Source of the DNA: an uncultured Eubacteriales bacterium
GTDB lineage: Bacteria > Bacillota > Clostridia > Lachnospirales > Lachnospiraceae
Direction of reading: 5' to 3'
NCBI GenBank assembly: GCA_900542465.1
Contig: UQNS01000010.1
Location: 1 to 64,000 of the forward strand
DNA length: 64,000 bases
A model generated the notes under the pieces. The model saw only the letters and a program-made list of their open reading frames with translations, had not been told where the DNA came from and made no database searches. Position numbers and translations under genes: made by a program. Positions 44,235 to 52,904 of this stretch are shown here, piece by piece (positions within the stretch are counted from its first letter, which is position 1; the number at the start of each line of letters is the position of its first letter).

Positions 44235-45053
44235 ATGACGAACAATGAAACAGGCATGAGGGTTGGAGTTTTTGATTCGGGTCTGGGCGGATTGTCAGTG
44301 CTTGTGAAGGCGCTCGATATTCTGCCTGATGAAAAGTTTCTTTATTATGCAGATACCGATCATGTTCCGTATGGGGATAAGACAAAAGAACAGATAATCA
44401 AATATGTTGATGAGGCTGCTTCGTACATGATCGATGCCGGATGTAAGGCCTTGGTTATTGCATGTAATACAGCAACGAGCGTGGGAGTGGATTTTCTTCG
44501 GGATAAATATGACTTTATTCCGATAATCGGAATAGAACCTGCGGTAAAGCCGGCTGTCTTGAATTACAGCGGAGGAAAGCGAGTTCTTGTTGTGGCGACA
44601 CCGGTCACTATCAATGGAAAAAAACTGGATAAACTTATAAAAGAATTTGATCCGGAGGGTATTATAGATAAGCTTGCCCTTCCGGGGCTGGTGAATTTTG
44701 CTGAGAATGGGATATTTGATCCAAAATATGTAATTCCCTATCTTCAGGAAGAGTTTAAAGACCTGGATCTGGGAAATTATGGAGTCTTGGTTCTGGGATG
44801 TACACATTTTCCATTTTTCAAGGATAGCTTTAAAAGTCTTATGCCGGGCGCGAAAATTATCGATGGTGCCAAGGGATCATCCAATTATCTGAAGACCCGC
44901 ATGGGAGAAGAAGGACTTCTTGCACATGTGAAATGTGAATGTGATGAAGAGGATCCAAGAGTGGTATTTGTCGAGTCGGGAAGAAGAGTTTCCGACAAGG
45001 CGGAGATAGACCGCCTGGAAGGATTACTTCAGAGATTAAGGGATTTGGATTGA
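44235..45053 (+). CDS. murI: Glutamate racemase
   Basis: About 272 residues. It makes D-glutamate for peptidoglycan. Catalytic cysteines are in VIACNTATSVG and VLGCTHFPFF; MRVGVFDSGLGGLSVLV gives the substrate-binding Asp-Ser. Of several in-frame starts the ATG at 44235 has AAGGG about 11 bases upstream; an ATG at 44199 lacks a site, and 44256 starts exactly at the family core. Its 3' end abuts the FliB-like gene. Confidence 0.95.
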   Translation: MTNNETGMRVGVFDSGLGGLSVLVKALDILPDEKFLYYADTDHVPYGDKTKEQIIKYVDEAASYMIDAGCKALVIACNTATSVGVDFLRDKYDFIPIIGIEPAVKPAVLNYSGGKRVLVVATPVTINGKKLDKLIKEFDPEGIIDKLALPGLVNFAENGIFDPKYVIPYLQEEFKDLDLGNYGVLVLGCTHFPFFKDSFKSLMPGAKIIDGAKGSSNYLKTRMGEEGLLAHVKCECDEEDPRVVFVESGRRVSDKAEIDRLEGLLQRLRDLD

Positions 45054-45055
45054 CT

Positions 45056-46147
45056 ATGAAGCATGTTATCCCTGGATGTTATAAAAATTTTGTATGTACT
45101 GCGGATGCGTGCAGGAAAAATTGCTGCAGTGATGGCTGGGATATAGAGGTGGATCATGATACTTTAGAACTTTACAGCAGGCTGGAGAAAGATGTATCAG
45201 GTCCGCTTTTTTCCGCATTGAGAGAGGTCGATGGCGTCTGCTGCTTTAAGACCAGCGGAGGGTCATGCATATGGCTGGACGAGAAGGGCTTGTGTGGAAT
45301 ATACAGAGAGTACGGCCCTGAGTATCAGTCAGACGTATGCCGGCTCTTTCCGAGATTCAGCGAATACTTTGGTGATGTAAAAGAAAGCGGGATAGGACTT
45401 GGCTGTGAAGAGGCGGCAAGAATAATTTTTTCAGAGGATGATCCGTTTGAATTGTTCGAGGAAGAACTGGACGAAGAGGCTTGTTGGGATGATGAGTATG
45501 ACGCTGAAATTGCAGACCTGGTCATGGGGCTTAGGAAAGATCTTATGAAGACTGTTCTGGACAGGGACACACCGTGCACTGAGAAGATGCTAGCGATCCT
45601 GGACCGGTGCCATCAGATGCAGGCAGAACTTAACAGCGGATCGGAGAAGATTCGAGAAAATACAGGAGACATAAGCCTATACAAGGCGCTGGGAAGGATA
45701 TATGAGAGTCTGGATAATTTTCCGGACAAGAGACCGGAGCTCGAAGCGGCGCTGATGCGGATGAACAAGCTTCTGGAGAAGGCGGACGAGGGGATATTTA
45801 AGGAAAGCCTTATAAATCTCGGTAAGAGTCACAGAGATGAAGACTATGGAAGATTTCTGGCATACATGCTCTACAGATATCTGGGGAAAGCTGTTTTTGA
45901 CAGAAATATAGAAGATAAGGCCAAACTGATCGTTGTATTTCTTATTATTCTCAGGATGCAGGACGCTGTGTTTTTTACAGAAAATGACGAAATGACCTTG
46001 GATGACAGAATAAATATTGCAGAGATGATCTCAAGAGAAATAGAATACTCAGAGGATAGCATGGAATGCTTATATGAGGATCTTATTTTTGAGGATGTCT
46101 ACAGGTATGAGGATCTGAGAAATCTGATCATCATGCTGGGTGATTAA
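45056..46147 (+). CDS. FliB-like protein (flagellin lysine-N-methylase family)
   Basis: A 363-residue cysteine-rich protein. The N-terminal region has the family pattern C-x5-C-x3-CC in FVCTADACRKNCCSDGWDIEVD, then CCFKTSGGSCIWLDEKGLCGIYREYG and VCRLFPRFSEYFGDVKESGIGLGCEEAA; these cysteines probably ligand an Fe-S or metal centre. In Salmonella FliB methylates flagellin lysines. No flagellar gene is in the window, so the target is unknown. It begins three bases after the murI stop. Confidence 0.8.
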   Translation: MKHVIPGCYKNFVCTADACRKNCCSDGWDIEVDHDTLELYSRLEKDVSGPLFSALREVDGVCCFKTSGGSCIWLDEKGLCGIYREYGPEYQSDVCRLFPRFSEYFGDVKESGIGLGCEEAARIIFSEDDPFELFEEELDEEACWDDEYDAEIADLVMGLRKDLMKTVLDRDTPCTEKMLAILDRCHQMQAELNSGSEKIRENTGDISLYKALGRIYESLDNFPDKRPELEAALMRMNKLLEKADEGIFKESLINLGKSHRDEDYGRFLAYMLYRYLGKAVFDRNIEDKAKLIVVFLIILRMQDAVFFTENDEMTLDDRINIAEMISREIEYSEDSMECLYEDLIFEDVYRYEDLRNLIIMLGD

Positions 46148-46158
46148 GGGGGTATATT

Positions 46159-46749
46159 ATGGCAAATGGAATTGCTGAGGAGATCAGTGTCGACCTGGAT
46201 GACATAAGGAGACAGACAAGGCAGGTGGCGGAAGAGCTTCTTGCCGCGGCCAGGCTGGAGGAAGGAGATATTCTTGTCGTGGGCTGTTCTTCCAGTGAGG
46301 TGGTAAGAATGAAGATTGGAACATATTCCAGTGAGGAAGTCGGAAGGGCGATCTTTGAAGAACTTAGAAATATAACAGACAGGGCCGGCGTATATTTGGC
46401 CGCCCAGTGCTGTGAGCATTTGAACAGAAGTCTTATCGTAGAAGAAGACTGCGCAAGAGACTACGGATTTACCAGAGTGAACGTGGTTCCACAGCTTAAG
46501 GCGGGAGGATCATTCGCGTCTGCGGCTTATAACGGATTTAAAAGAGCATGGGCAGTTGAGAGTCTGGAGGGGCTGGGAGCAGCGGCTATCGACATTGGTG
46601 ATACGCTGATTGGAATGCATTTAAGACCGGTAGCTGTTCCATTCAGAACCAGCCGGGAAAGTATAGGTGCAGCTCATGTGGTCACAGCCAGGACCAGGTT
46701 TAAATATGTGGGAGGTCCGAGAGCCTCCTATGATGATGAGCTTGCTTAA
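46159..46749 (+). CDS. YwlG family protein (TIGR01440/UPF0340)
   Basis: A 196-residue protein with the full family pattern: DILVVGCSSSEVVRMKIGTYSSEEVG, LAAQCCEHLNRSL, NVVPQLKAGGSFASAAY and DIGDTLIGMHLRPVAVP. The function is unknown. In Bacillus ywlG follows rpiB; here it is separated from the ywlC-ywlE-rpiB block by 4 kb. Start follows GGGGG at a good distance. Confidence 0.88.
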   Translation: MANGIAEEISVDLDDIRRQTRQVAEELLAAARLEEGDILVVGCSSSEVVRMKIGTYSSEEVGRAIFEELRNITDRAGVYLAAQCCEHLNRSLIVEEDCARDYGFTRVNVVPQLKAGGSFASAAYNGFKRAWAVESLEGLGAAAIDIGDTLIGMHLRPVAVPFRTSRESIGAAHVVTARTRFKYVGGPRASYDDELA

Positions 46750-46771
46750 GTTTTATAAAAAAGGATCAAAA

Positions 46772-47560
46772 ATGATTTCATCTTTAGATAATGAAAAAAT
46801 AAAAAATGTAATCAGGCTTCAGACCAAAAAAAGTGCAAGGGATGATCAGGGGCTTTTTGTAGTGGAAGGTGTAAAGCTCGTCAGTGAGGCGCCTGAAGAC
46901 AGGATAAGGGAGGTCTATGCTACAGAAAGGATCCTTGAAGAGAATCCATGGCTCGAAAGATATGGAAAACTGCTGGAACCGGTAACGGATAAGGTGTTTG
47001 GAAAAATGACAGATACAAAAACACCCCAGGGACTCCTGGCTCTTGTAGAGAAAAAAGAATTTACACTGGCAAGCCTCTTGGAAGGGAAAGGCTCTTCACT
47101 AAAGCGTCCGTTTCTTATGTTTCTGGAAAATGTGAGGGATCCGGGCAATCTTGGAACGATCGTGAGAATGTCAGAAGCGGCGGGAGTAACAGGTATAGTT
47201 ATGTCCAGGGAGACCGCAGACATATATAATCCCAAAACAGTAAGATCTACTATGGGGTCGATCTACAGAATGCCATTTACGTATGTGGACGATCTTATAG
47301 AAAGTATTAAAAAAGCGGATGAAAATGGGATGCGAGTCTATGCGGCCCACCTGAACGGTTCATCCGATTATTATAATTTTGATTACAGACAGGCGGTGGG
47401 ATTTGTTATAGGAAATGAAGCAGCGGGACTGACTGATGAAGCGGCAGAGGCATCGTCGGAATTAGTGAAGATCCCGATGGAAGGGGAAGTAGAATCATTG
47501 AATGCAGCAGTTGCAGCATCAGTCCTATGCTTTGAGGTGTCCAGGCAGAGACACAGCTAA
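46772..47560 (+). CDS. SpoU/TrmH-family RNA 2'-O-methyltransferase
   Basis: A 262-residue protein. The N-terminal ~90 residues are the SpoU_sub_bind domain (LFVVEGVKLVSEAP). The SPOUT methyltransferase domain has FLENVRDPGNLGTIVRMSEAAGV (motif 1), GFVIGNEAAGLTDEA (motif 2) and VKIPMEGEVESLNAAVAASVLCFE (motif 3), which form the trefoil-knot SAM site. It probably methylates a ribose in 23S rRNA or a tRNA; RlmB- or TsnR-like specificity cannot be decided. Start follows AAGGATC. Confidence 0.93.
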   Translation: MISSLDNEKIKNVIRLQTKKSARDDQGLFVVEGVKLVSEAPEDRIREVYATERILEENPWLERYGKLLEPVTDKVFGKMTDTKTPQGLLALVEKKEFTLASLLEGKGSSLKRPFLMFLENVRDPGNLGTIVRMSEAAGVTGIVMSRETADIYNPKTVRSTMGSIYRMPFTYVDDLIESIKKADENGMRVYAAHLNGSSDYYNFDYRQAVGFVIGNEAAGLTDEAAEASSELVKIPMEGEVESLNAAVAASVLCFEVSRQRHS

Positions 47561-47607
47561 AAAATATCTCTCTGAACAGGTATGTAACATGTTCAGAGAG
47601 ATATTTT
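47561..47607. terminator. Bidirectional terminator between the SpoU gene and mecA
   Basis: AAAATATCTCTCTGAACA / TGTTCAGAGAGATATTTT with an 11-base loop, A-rich on one side and T-rich on the other. Confidence 0.92.
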
Positions 47608-48568
47608 AGTTTTCTCCCATGAGAAGCTTTACGGCATTGCATGGAATTATAGGTTCTTCATGTTCAAGCAGGTGTACAAGCCGCTCTTTGGAGGAGAAGC
47701 TGGCATTAGGCTGAATGGAGAGCAGCTGTGTTTCCATCTGGAAGTCATGAAGGCTAAGAGGGCCCGGTCTCAGGAAGAGAGTGTATCTGGACGGTCCTTC
47801 CTTTATAAAAACGGATTCTCCGTGAAAGTCGGTGAAGCCAAGCCGCTCCAAGGCAGTCTGGGCTTCATCGATACTCATGAAAGAGATCTCTATAATGCTT
47901 GTATCATCGGATGATCCTGTTCCGGATCCGATAGAGTCCATATATTTTTCTAAGCGTCTGGCAATCTTGTTCTTCTCTTCTTTTTCTGAAGATGGTCTTG
48001 CTGATCCGGACTTGGCGTCAGGTGTGGAAAAATCCGAGAAGAGGGTATTGAAGAGGCCATCCAGACCGCCGTTCGGCGCAGCAGATCTGAGGCGTTTTAA
48101 AAAGTCTTCATTTAGATATTTTTTTAGTGTTTCAGAGATACGGCCATTCCCGAGAGATGTGATTATGTCGGTAATTATCTCGTTCTGAAGCTCATCCAGA
48201 CTAGTGTCAGCTGTGGCCTCTTCCGGTACGGCAACCTCCCGGATATCAGAATCATTTTCCACATCATCTGCAGCTTCATCGGGGTCAAAAAAGGTTGAAT
48301 AATGAGCATTAAGAGAGTCGGAAAGATCATCGATCCAGGAGAGGATGACCAACAGGCTGTTATCTGTTGGGATAGCTTCAATTATGAGAGGTGTATCATT
48401 GGCTTTTATATCGTATTTCAAGATCGCCTCGTCTTTAATATCCTTAAAAAGAGCACGTATCTCCGGCGTGTGGCAGGTGCATTTGGCAGGATCTATACCG
48501 CGGGCACGGAGTTCGTCTTCACTGACAGTGCATTCGACTTCAGCAGGGGTGATTTGTTTAAATTCCAT
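47606..48568 (-). CDS. mecA: MecA-family ClpC adaptor protein
   Basis: A 320-residue homologue of Bacillus MecA, which brings ComK and other substrates to the ClpC/ClpP protease. The N-terminal domain is recognisable: VECTVSEDELRARGIDP, ALFKDIKDEAILKYDI, LIIEAIPTDNSLLVILS. A long acidic, probably disordered linker (about 90-210) makes it ~100 residues longer than in Bacillus. The C-terminal domain, which binds ClpC, starts about 215 and includes RYTLFLRPGPLSLHDF. No ComK is in the window. Confidence 0.85.
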   Translation of the reverse strand: MEFKQITPAEVECTVSEDELRARGIDPAKCTCHTPEIRALFKDIKDEAILKYDIKANDTPLIIEAIPTDNSLLVILSWIDDLSDSLNAHYSTFFDPDEAADDVENDSDIREVAVPEEATADTSLDELQNEIITDIITSLGNGRISETLKKYLNEDFLKRLRSAAPNGGLDGLFNTLFSDFSTPDAKSGSARPSSEKEEKNKIARRLEKYMDSIGSGTGSSDDTSIIEISFMSIDEAQTALERLGFTDFHGESVFIKEGPSRYTLFLRPGPLSLHDFQMETQLLSIQPNASFSSKERLVHLLEHEEPIIPCNAVKLLMGEN

Positions 48569-48990
48569 ATGGAAATCCTCGTTTTCTATATATGTTAGCT
48601 ACAATAATAATATATTTTCGTATTATAAGCAAAAAGAAAGCTGTCAGTAGTATAGTAAACTGACAGCCGCTAGCATTTCTAAAGGGGAATTTAAACCTGT
48701 TAGCTTCTTTAAATTGTAATAATAGTTTGTGATGATCTTAAAACAGTCGGTCGACCGGATAAAAACAGACAATGAACAAAAGTAAAATTATAATGACAAA
48801 CGGGGAAGATAAGAAAAACTGAGAATGATGAAAGATATAAACAGAAAAAAATAGAGATCGGTACATCCGACTGCAGGTAAAGTATACTATAAGTATATAA
48901 TAATGACAAGCGGTTTTGTTGAAAAAAAGCTGTATTTAGGTTAAAATTTTATAAAATTAAGACAAGCTGATAGAAAGTGGAGTAAATCAC
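48569..48990. other. Intergenic region between mecA and the GH18 gene
   Basis: No gene seen in 422 bases. It contains a -10-like TATAAT on the minus strand (48627-48622) for mecA and a perfect inverted repeat GCTGTCAG-N12-CTGACAGC (48640-48667) just upstream of it. On the plus side it holds the GH18 promoter. The middle (48668-48910) is A/T-rich without recognisable features. Confidence 0.6.
48919..48947 (+). promoter_or_regulatory. Promoter of the GH18 gene
   Basis: TTGAAA (48919-48924), 17-base spacer, TAAAAT (48942-48947). Confidence 0.6.
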
Positions 48991-50760
48991 ATGGAAATGT
49001 CACCCAGAACTACAGAGGAATATCTGAGAGCCAGACGCCGCCGAAGAAAAAGAAATTCCAGACTTTTATTGATCATTGTAATACTTTGTGCCATTGCAGC
49101 AGCTATAATAGGTTGGTTCGTTATAAACCGGTATTTTATTGAAAGCAAGGAGAGGATGTCTCCGGATAAGTATTTCAATAATGAAAAACTGAAATTTTCT
49201 ACAGCGGAATTAAAAGACAATGAGGCTATGATCATTGTAAATGGGGAGCAAAAAAAATCAGAAGCCATTATTCAGGATGGAATAGGTTATCTGGCGCTGG
49301 ATTTCGTATCAGAAAATTTTAATTCCAGATTTTATCCGGATAAGGAAACTAACGGAGTTATTTATACTAATGGAAAAGGTACGGCAGTATTTTATGCGGG
49401 TTCTAAAGAATATACAGATAATTCAGGAGAGAAGGTGACAGCAGATAGGTCGCCTATCGTATCTATGAACGGCAAGTTTTACATAGACTCAAGCTTTCTT
49501 GCAAAATACACTAAAATGACAGCGGTAACTTCAACTGCTCCTAACCGTGTGTCTGTTAACTACGGTACTTCAGGCTGGAAGACCGCCGAAGCCAGATCGG
49601 ATACAAGAGTACGTTATTATGCAGGTATCAAGAGCATGATAGTAACGGATATCAAAAAGGGCGAAAATGTTCAGGTGCTTGGTAATGAGAGCGGCTGGAC
49701 CAAGGTGTTTACGCCGAACGGATATATCGGTTATGTAAAAGAGTCATCGCTTAATGAGACCGGAACGGCAGATATAAAGACAGCGGATGAGGATACATTT
49801 ACTCACATAGCGCTGGAGGGAAAGGTCTCCCTTGCTTGGCTGCAGGTAAGCAACAAGGATGCCAATGCCAACGCCGAAAAACTTACTGAAGGCGTATCAG
49901 ATCTCGATATCGTTGCACCTACATGGTATTCATTTGCTGACAACGTTGGAACTATAAATGATTTTTCGTCAGCTGAAGTGGTCAACAGTTTACACAGTAA
50001 GGGTTATAAAGTCTGGCCGGTAGTAAATGACTTTACTTCAGATGTTGACATAGAAGCGATACTTTCATCCAAAACGATGAGATCAAGAATGATCACAAGA
50101 CTCATGGAAGATGCAAAGTATATGAAGTATGACGGGATCAATGTGGATTTTGAAACAATAAAAGAGGGGGCCAGCGATGACTTCCTGCAGTTTATAAGAG
50201 AACTATCAGTGGAATGCAGGAAAAACGGAATCATGCTTTCAGTAGATGATTATCCGCCAAGAAGGTATAACGCCCATTATGATATGGGAGAGCAGGCCGC
50301 CTACGCGGATTACATAGTCCTTATGAATTATGATGAGCATTATGCGGGATCTGAGGAAATAGGCTCGGTCTCATCCATAGGCTTTGTAAATACCAACTTG
50401 GATCTGGCTCTTAAGTACGTTTCATCAGACAGGCTCATAAATGCACTTCCTCTTTATACAAGAGTCTGGGGAACAAATGCAGAAGGCAAGAGAGTTTCAT
50501 CTGATACGGCAGCCATGACTACATCAGAGGACCTTGTAAAGAATAATAACGGAAGCAAGGTATGGGATGAAAAGACAGGACAGAACATAGCCTCTTACTC
50601 AAAAGATGGTATCGATTATAAGATCTGGATGGAGGATGCTCGGTCACTTCAGCTGAAAATAGACGCAGGCAGATCAAGAAATATAGCGGGAATCGCCTTC
50701 TGGCGATTAGGATATGATACTGCAGATGTCTGGAGACTGGTTTCTTCATATAAGAATTAG
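48991..50760 (+). CDS. Membrane-anchored GH18 glycosidase with stalk and SH3 domains
   Basis: A 589-residue protein with a basic N-terminus and one transmembrane helix (about 24-46). Residues ~80-190 resemble the copper-amine-oxidase-N-like domain that often carries cell-surface enzymes (IIVNGEQKKSEAII, GYLALDFVSENF). An SH3b-like domain is at ~205-255 (NVQVLGNESGWTKVFTPNGYIGYVK). The GH18 barrel (270-585) has the catalytic DGINVDFE (381-388). The layout matches YaaH/SleL-type N-acetylglucosaminidases that act on peptidoglycan or spore cortex. A terminator follows. Confidence 0.9.
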   Translation: MEMSPRTTEEYLRARRRRRKRNSRLLLIIVILCAIAAAIIGWFVINRYFIESKERMSPDKYFNNEKLKFSTAELKDNEAMIIVNGEQKKSEAIIQDGIGYLALDFVSENFNSRFYPDKETNGVIYTNGKGTAVFYAGSKEYTDNSGEKVTADRSPIVSMNGKFYIDSSFLAKYTKMTAVTSTAPNRVSVNYGTSGWKTAEARSDTRVRYYAGIKSMIVTDIKKGENVQVLGNESGWTKVFTPNGYIGYVKESSLNETGTADIKTADEDTFTHIALEGKVSLAWLQVSNKDANANAEKLTEGVSDLDIVAPTWYSFADNVGTINDFSSAEVVNSLHSKGYKVWPVVNDFTSDVDIEAILSSKTMRSRMITRLMEDAKYMKYDGINVDFETIKEGASDDFLQFIRELSVECRKNGIMLSVDDYPPRRYNAHYDMGEQAAYADYIVLMNYDEHYAGSEEIGSVSSIGFVNTNLDLALKYVSSDRLINALPLYTRVWGTNAEGKRVSSDTAAMTTSEDLVKNNNGSKVWDEKTGQNIASYSKDGIDYKIWMEDARSLQLKIDAGRSRNIAGIAFWRLGYDTADVWRLVSSYKN

Positions 50761-50793
50761 GTTAAGCATCAGGTGAATTTTACACATCGATTT

Positions 50794-50825
50794 AAACAGG
50801 CTGCCGGCAGGGCGGCCTGTTTTTG
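50794..50825 (+). terminator. Terminator after the GH18 gene
   Basis: AAACAGGC / GCCTGTTT flanking an inner GC-rich helix, followed by TTTTT. Confidence 0.85.
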
Positions 50826-50911
50826 CGTAAAGAATTGAATAAAGGTATAATGAGACCTGTTGAGATGCATGAGATCTAGGAATGGTCATTCCGGCAGGGG
50901 CAATAATAAAT

Positions 50912-51970
50912 ATGGAAACACAGATAGAAAAGATAACACACGATCCGGAACTGGATAAAAAGATATATGAAAGGGCGGGAAAGATCCTCAGAGCAGGAGG
51001 CCTGGTAGCATTTCCAACAGAGACAGTTTATGGTCTTGGAGGAAATGCATCGGATCCGGAGGCGGCGAAGGCCATATACAAGGCCAAAGGGCGCCCGTCA
51101 GACAATCCTCTGATAGTCCACATAGCAAAAAGGTCAGATCTTCGATCTTTGGCAGAAGATGTAACAGAGAAGGCGGAAAAGCTTATGGACAGGTATTGGC
51201 CGGGGCCTATCACATTTATATTAAAAAGAAAGACGGGAGTGCCTGATGAAGTAACAGGAGGACTGGATACGGTAGCTGTCAGGATGCCGGCGCATCCTGT
51301 GGCGAGAAAGCTGATTGAAATATCCGGAGTATTTATTGCGGCACCGTCAGCCAACCTTTCCGGAAGGCCCTCGCCTACAAGAGTGGGACATGTGATAGAG
51401 GACCTTTCCGGCAGAATAGACATGATAATTGAAGATGATAGTGTGGATATCGGCCTTGAATCTACAATAGTGGACTGCAGTGTTGATCCGCCGGTGCTTC
51501 TGAGGCCGGGCAATGTAACGCCTGAGGATATAAGGGCGCTTATAGGAGACCTGCTCATATCAGAAGCGGTCGCAGGAGCTGTCATGGTAAATGGGGATAC
51601 GCCGAGAGCGCCGGGAATGAAGTACAGGCATTACGCGCCTGAGGCCCCCTTGATCATTGTCAGGGGGAGACCGGATGCAGTCGTGGACAAGATTAATGAG
51701 ATGACTGAAAAAGATAAGCAGGCAGGTAAGAAGACGGCAGTGCTGGCTACAGATGAGAATAAGGACAGATACTCTGCAGATATAGTTATTTCCCTTGGTC
51801 CAGGTAAAAACTACAGGCAGATAGGGGAGAAACTTTTTGCAGCCCTGAGAGAAATGGATAAATATAAGGTCCAGTCGATATATTCAGAAAGCTTTGAAAC
51901 TGATAGACTGGGACTTGCGATCATGAATCGGTTGCTTAAAGCTTCAGACAATAATATAATAAGTGTATGA
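50912..51970 (+). CDS. Threonylcarbamoyl-AMP synthase (Sua5/YwlC)
   Basis: A 352-residue long-form Sua5 that makes threonylcarbamoyl-AMP for the t6A tRNA modification. The YrdC domain is clear: GGLVAFPTETVYGLGGNAS, IYKAKGRPSDNPLIVHI, VAVRMPAHPVARKLI, PSANLSGRPSPTR, LESTIVDCS and LRPGNVT. The C-terminal Sua5 domain starts after the APGMKYRHYAPEAPL hinge. I prefer the ATG at 50912 (AGGGG upstream); an ATG at 50882 is possible. It opens a ywlC-ywlE-rpiB block, a Bacillus gene order. Confidence 0.94.
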   Translation: METQIEKITHDPELDKKIYERAGKILRAGGLVAFPTETVYGLGGNASDPEAAKAIYKAKGRPSDNPLIVHIAKRSDLRSLAEDVTEKAEKLMDRYWPGPITFILKRKTGVPDEVTGGLDTVAVRMPAHPVARKLIEISGVFIAAPSANLSGRPSPTRVGHVIEDLSGRIDMIIEDDSVDIGLESTIVDCSVDPPVLLRPGNVTPEDIRALIGDLLISEAVAGAVMVNGDTPRAPGMKYRHYAPEAPLIIVRGRPDAVVDKINEMTEKDKQAGKKTAVLATDENKDRYSADIVISLGPGKNYRQIGEKLFAALREMDKYKVQSIYSESFETDRLGLAIMNRLLKASDNNIISV

Positions 51971-52476
51971 ATTCATTTGATAAAATAATTTTCGTAAGCA
52001 ATGAAGATAAAACAAGAGCGCCTATGGCGGCGACGATCATGGGTGCACTTATAAAGGACAAGGGCTTCATTTTAGAGTCCAGAGGAATGGTGGTGCTGTT
52101 CCCTGAACCCTATAATCCCAAAGCTATAGCGGTGGCCAAAGCTCGCGGAATGAATCTTCCTTCGACATTTTCCCGCCAGCTGACTGGGGATGAGTTTGGA
52201 TTGAAGACCCTTGTTCTTACTATGGACTCAACCCAGAAAGATAAGATATATAAGAATTTTCCTGAGGCCAGAAATGTATTTACGTTAAGTGAGTTTGCGG
52301 GTGAGAGCGATGTAGAAGTCCCGGATCCTTATGGCAAGGAAGAGGATGCATACATGGCTTGTTTTGATGTCCTTTATGGATTGGTGTTTAAGGCGGCAGA
52401 TGGTATCCTTGGATTTCAGGACACTGTCAGAGAAAAGAAGAATACTGGAGGAAACAATGGTAGCAATAGCATGTGA
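51967..52476 (+). CDS. YwlE-like low-molecular-weight phosphatase homologue lacking the catalytic cysteine
   Basis: A 169-residue member of the LMW-PTP family, overlapping the Sua5 gene by four bases and rpiB by 20. The fold is retained: IIFVSNEDKTRAPMA at the P-loop, VFTLSEFAGESDVEVPDPYG with the general acid D120. The P-loop should be CX5R; here it is S11-X5-R17, so the nucleophile is serine (AGC codon), while the arginine is kept. GNTCRS of YwlE is EDKTRA. In Bacillus YwlE removes phosphate from arginine on proteins. This protein would be inactive or have another role such as binding phosphoproteins. An in-frame sequence with no other damage argues it is maintained. Confidence 0.8.
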   Translation: MNSFDKIIFVSNEDKTRAPMAATIMGALIKDKGFILESRGMVVLFPEPYNPKAIAVAKARGMNLPSTFSRQLTGDEFGLKTLVLTMDSTQKDKIYKNFPEARNVFTLSEFAGESDVEVPDPYGKEEDAYMACFDVLYGLVFKAADGILGFQDTVREKKNTGGNNGSNSM

Positions 52477-52885
52477 TCATGGCGGATTTGAATTAAAGAA
52501 AGAGCTTATAAAGCATCTGGAGAAGCAGGGGATAGATATAAGAGATTTCGGATGTGATTCCGCAGACTCCTGCGATTATCCGGATTATGCACATCTGGTG
52601 ACAGATGCGATCAAGTCGGGCGAGGCGGACAAGGGTATCCTTCTCTGCGGGACAGGTATAGGCATGAGCATTGCGGCCAATAAGGTAGAGGGGATCCGTG
52701 CGGCGCTCTGCAGCGACTGTTTCAGTGCGGAAGCTACAAGACTCCACAACGATACTAATGTGTTGTGTATGGGAGCAAGGGTGATAGGTCCTGAGCTGGC
52801 ATTCAAGATCGCTGATATCTGGCTTGTAACAGAATTTTCAGATGAAGAAAGACATAACAGACGAATAGGAAAGATCGAGTGCTGA
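52457..52885 (+). CDS. rpiB: Ribose-5-phosphate isomerase B
   Basis: A 142-residue sugar-phosphate isomerase of the RpiB/LacAB family. It begins MVAIACDHGGFELKKELI; CGTGIGMSIAANKVEGIRAALCSD carries the catalytic cysteine and anion hole, and HNDTNVLCMGARVIG follows. The start at 52457 has GGAGGAAACA before it and overlaps the upstream gene. Interconverts ribulose-5-P and ribose-5-P, or allose phosphates. Confidence 0.95.
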   Translation: MVAIACDHGGFELKKELIKHLEKQGIDIRDFGCDSADSCDYPDYAHLVTDAIKSGEADKGILLCGTGIGMSIAANKVEGIRAALCSDCFSAEATRLHNDTNVLCMGARVIGPELAFKIADIWLVTEFSDEERHNRRIGKIEC

Positions 52886-52904
52886 CTAAGGGCTGAATTA
52901 TATT

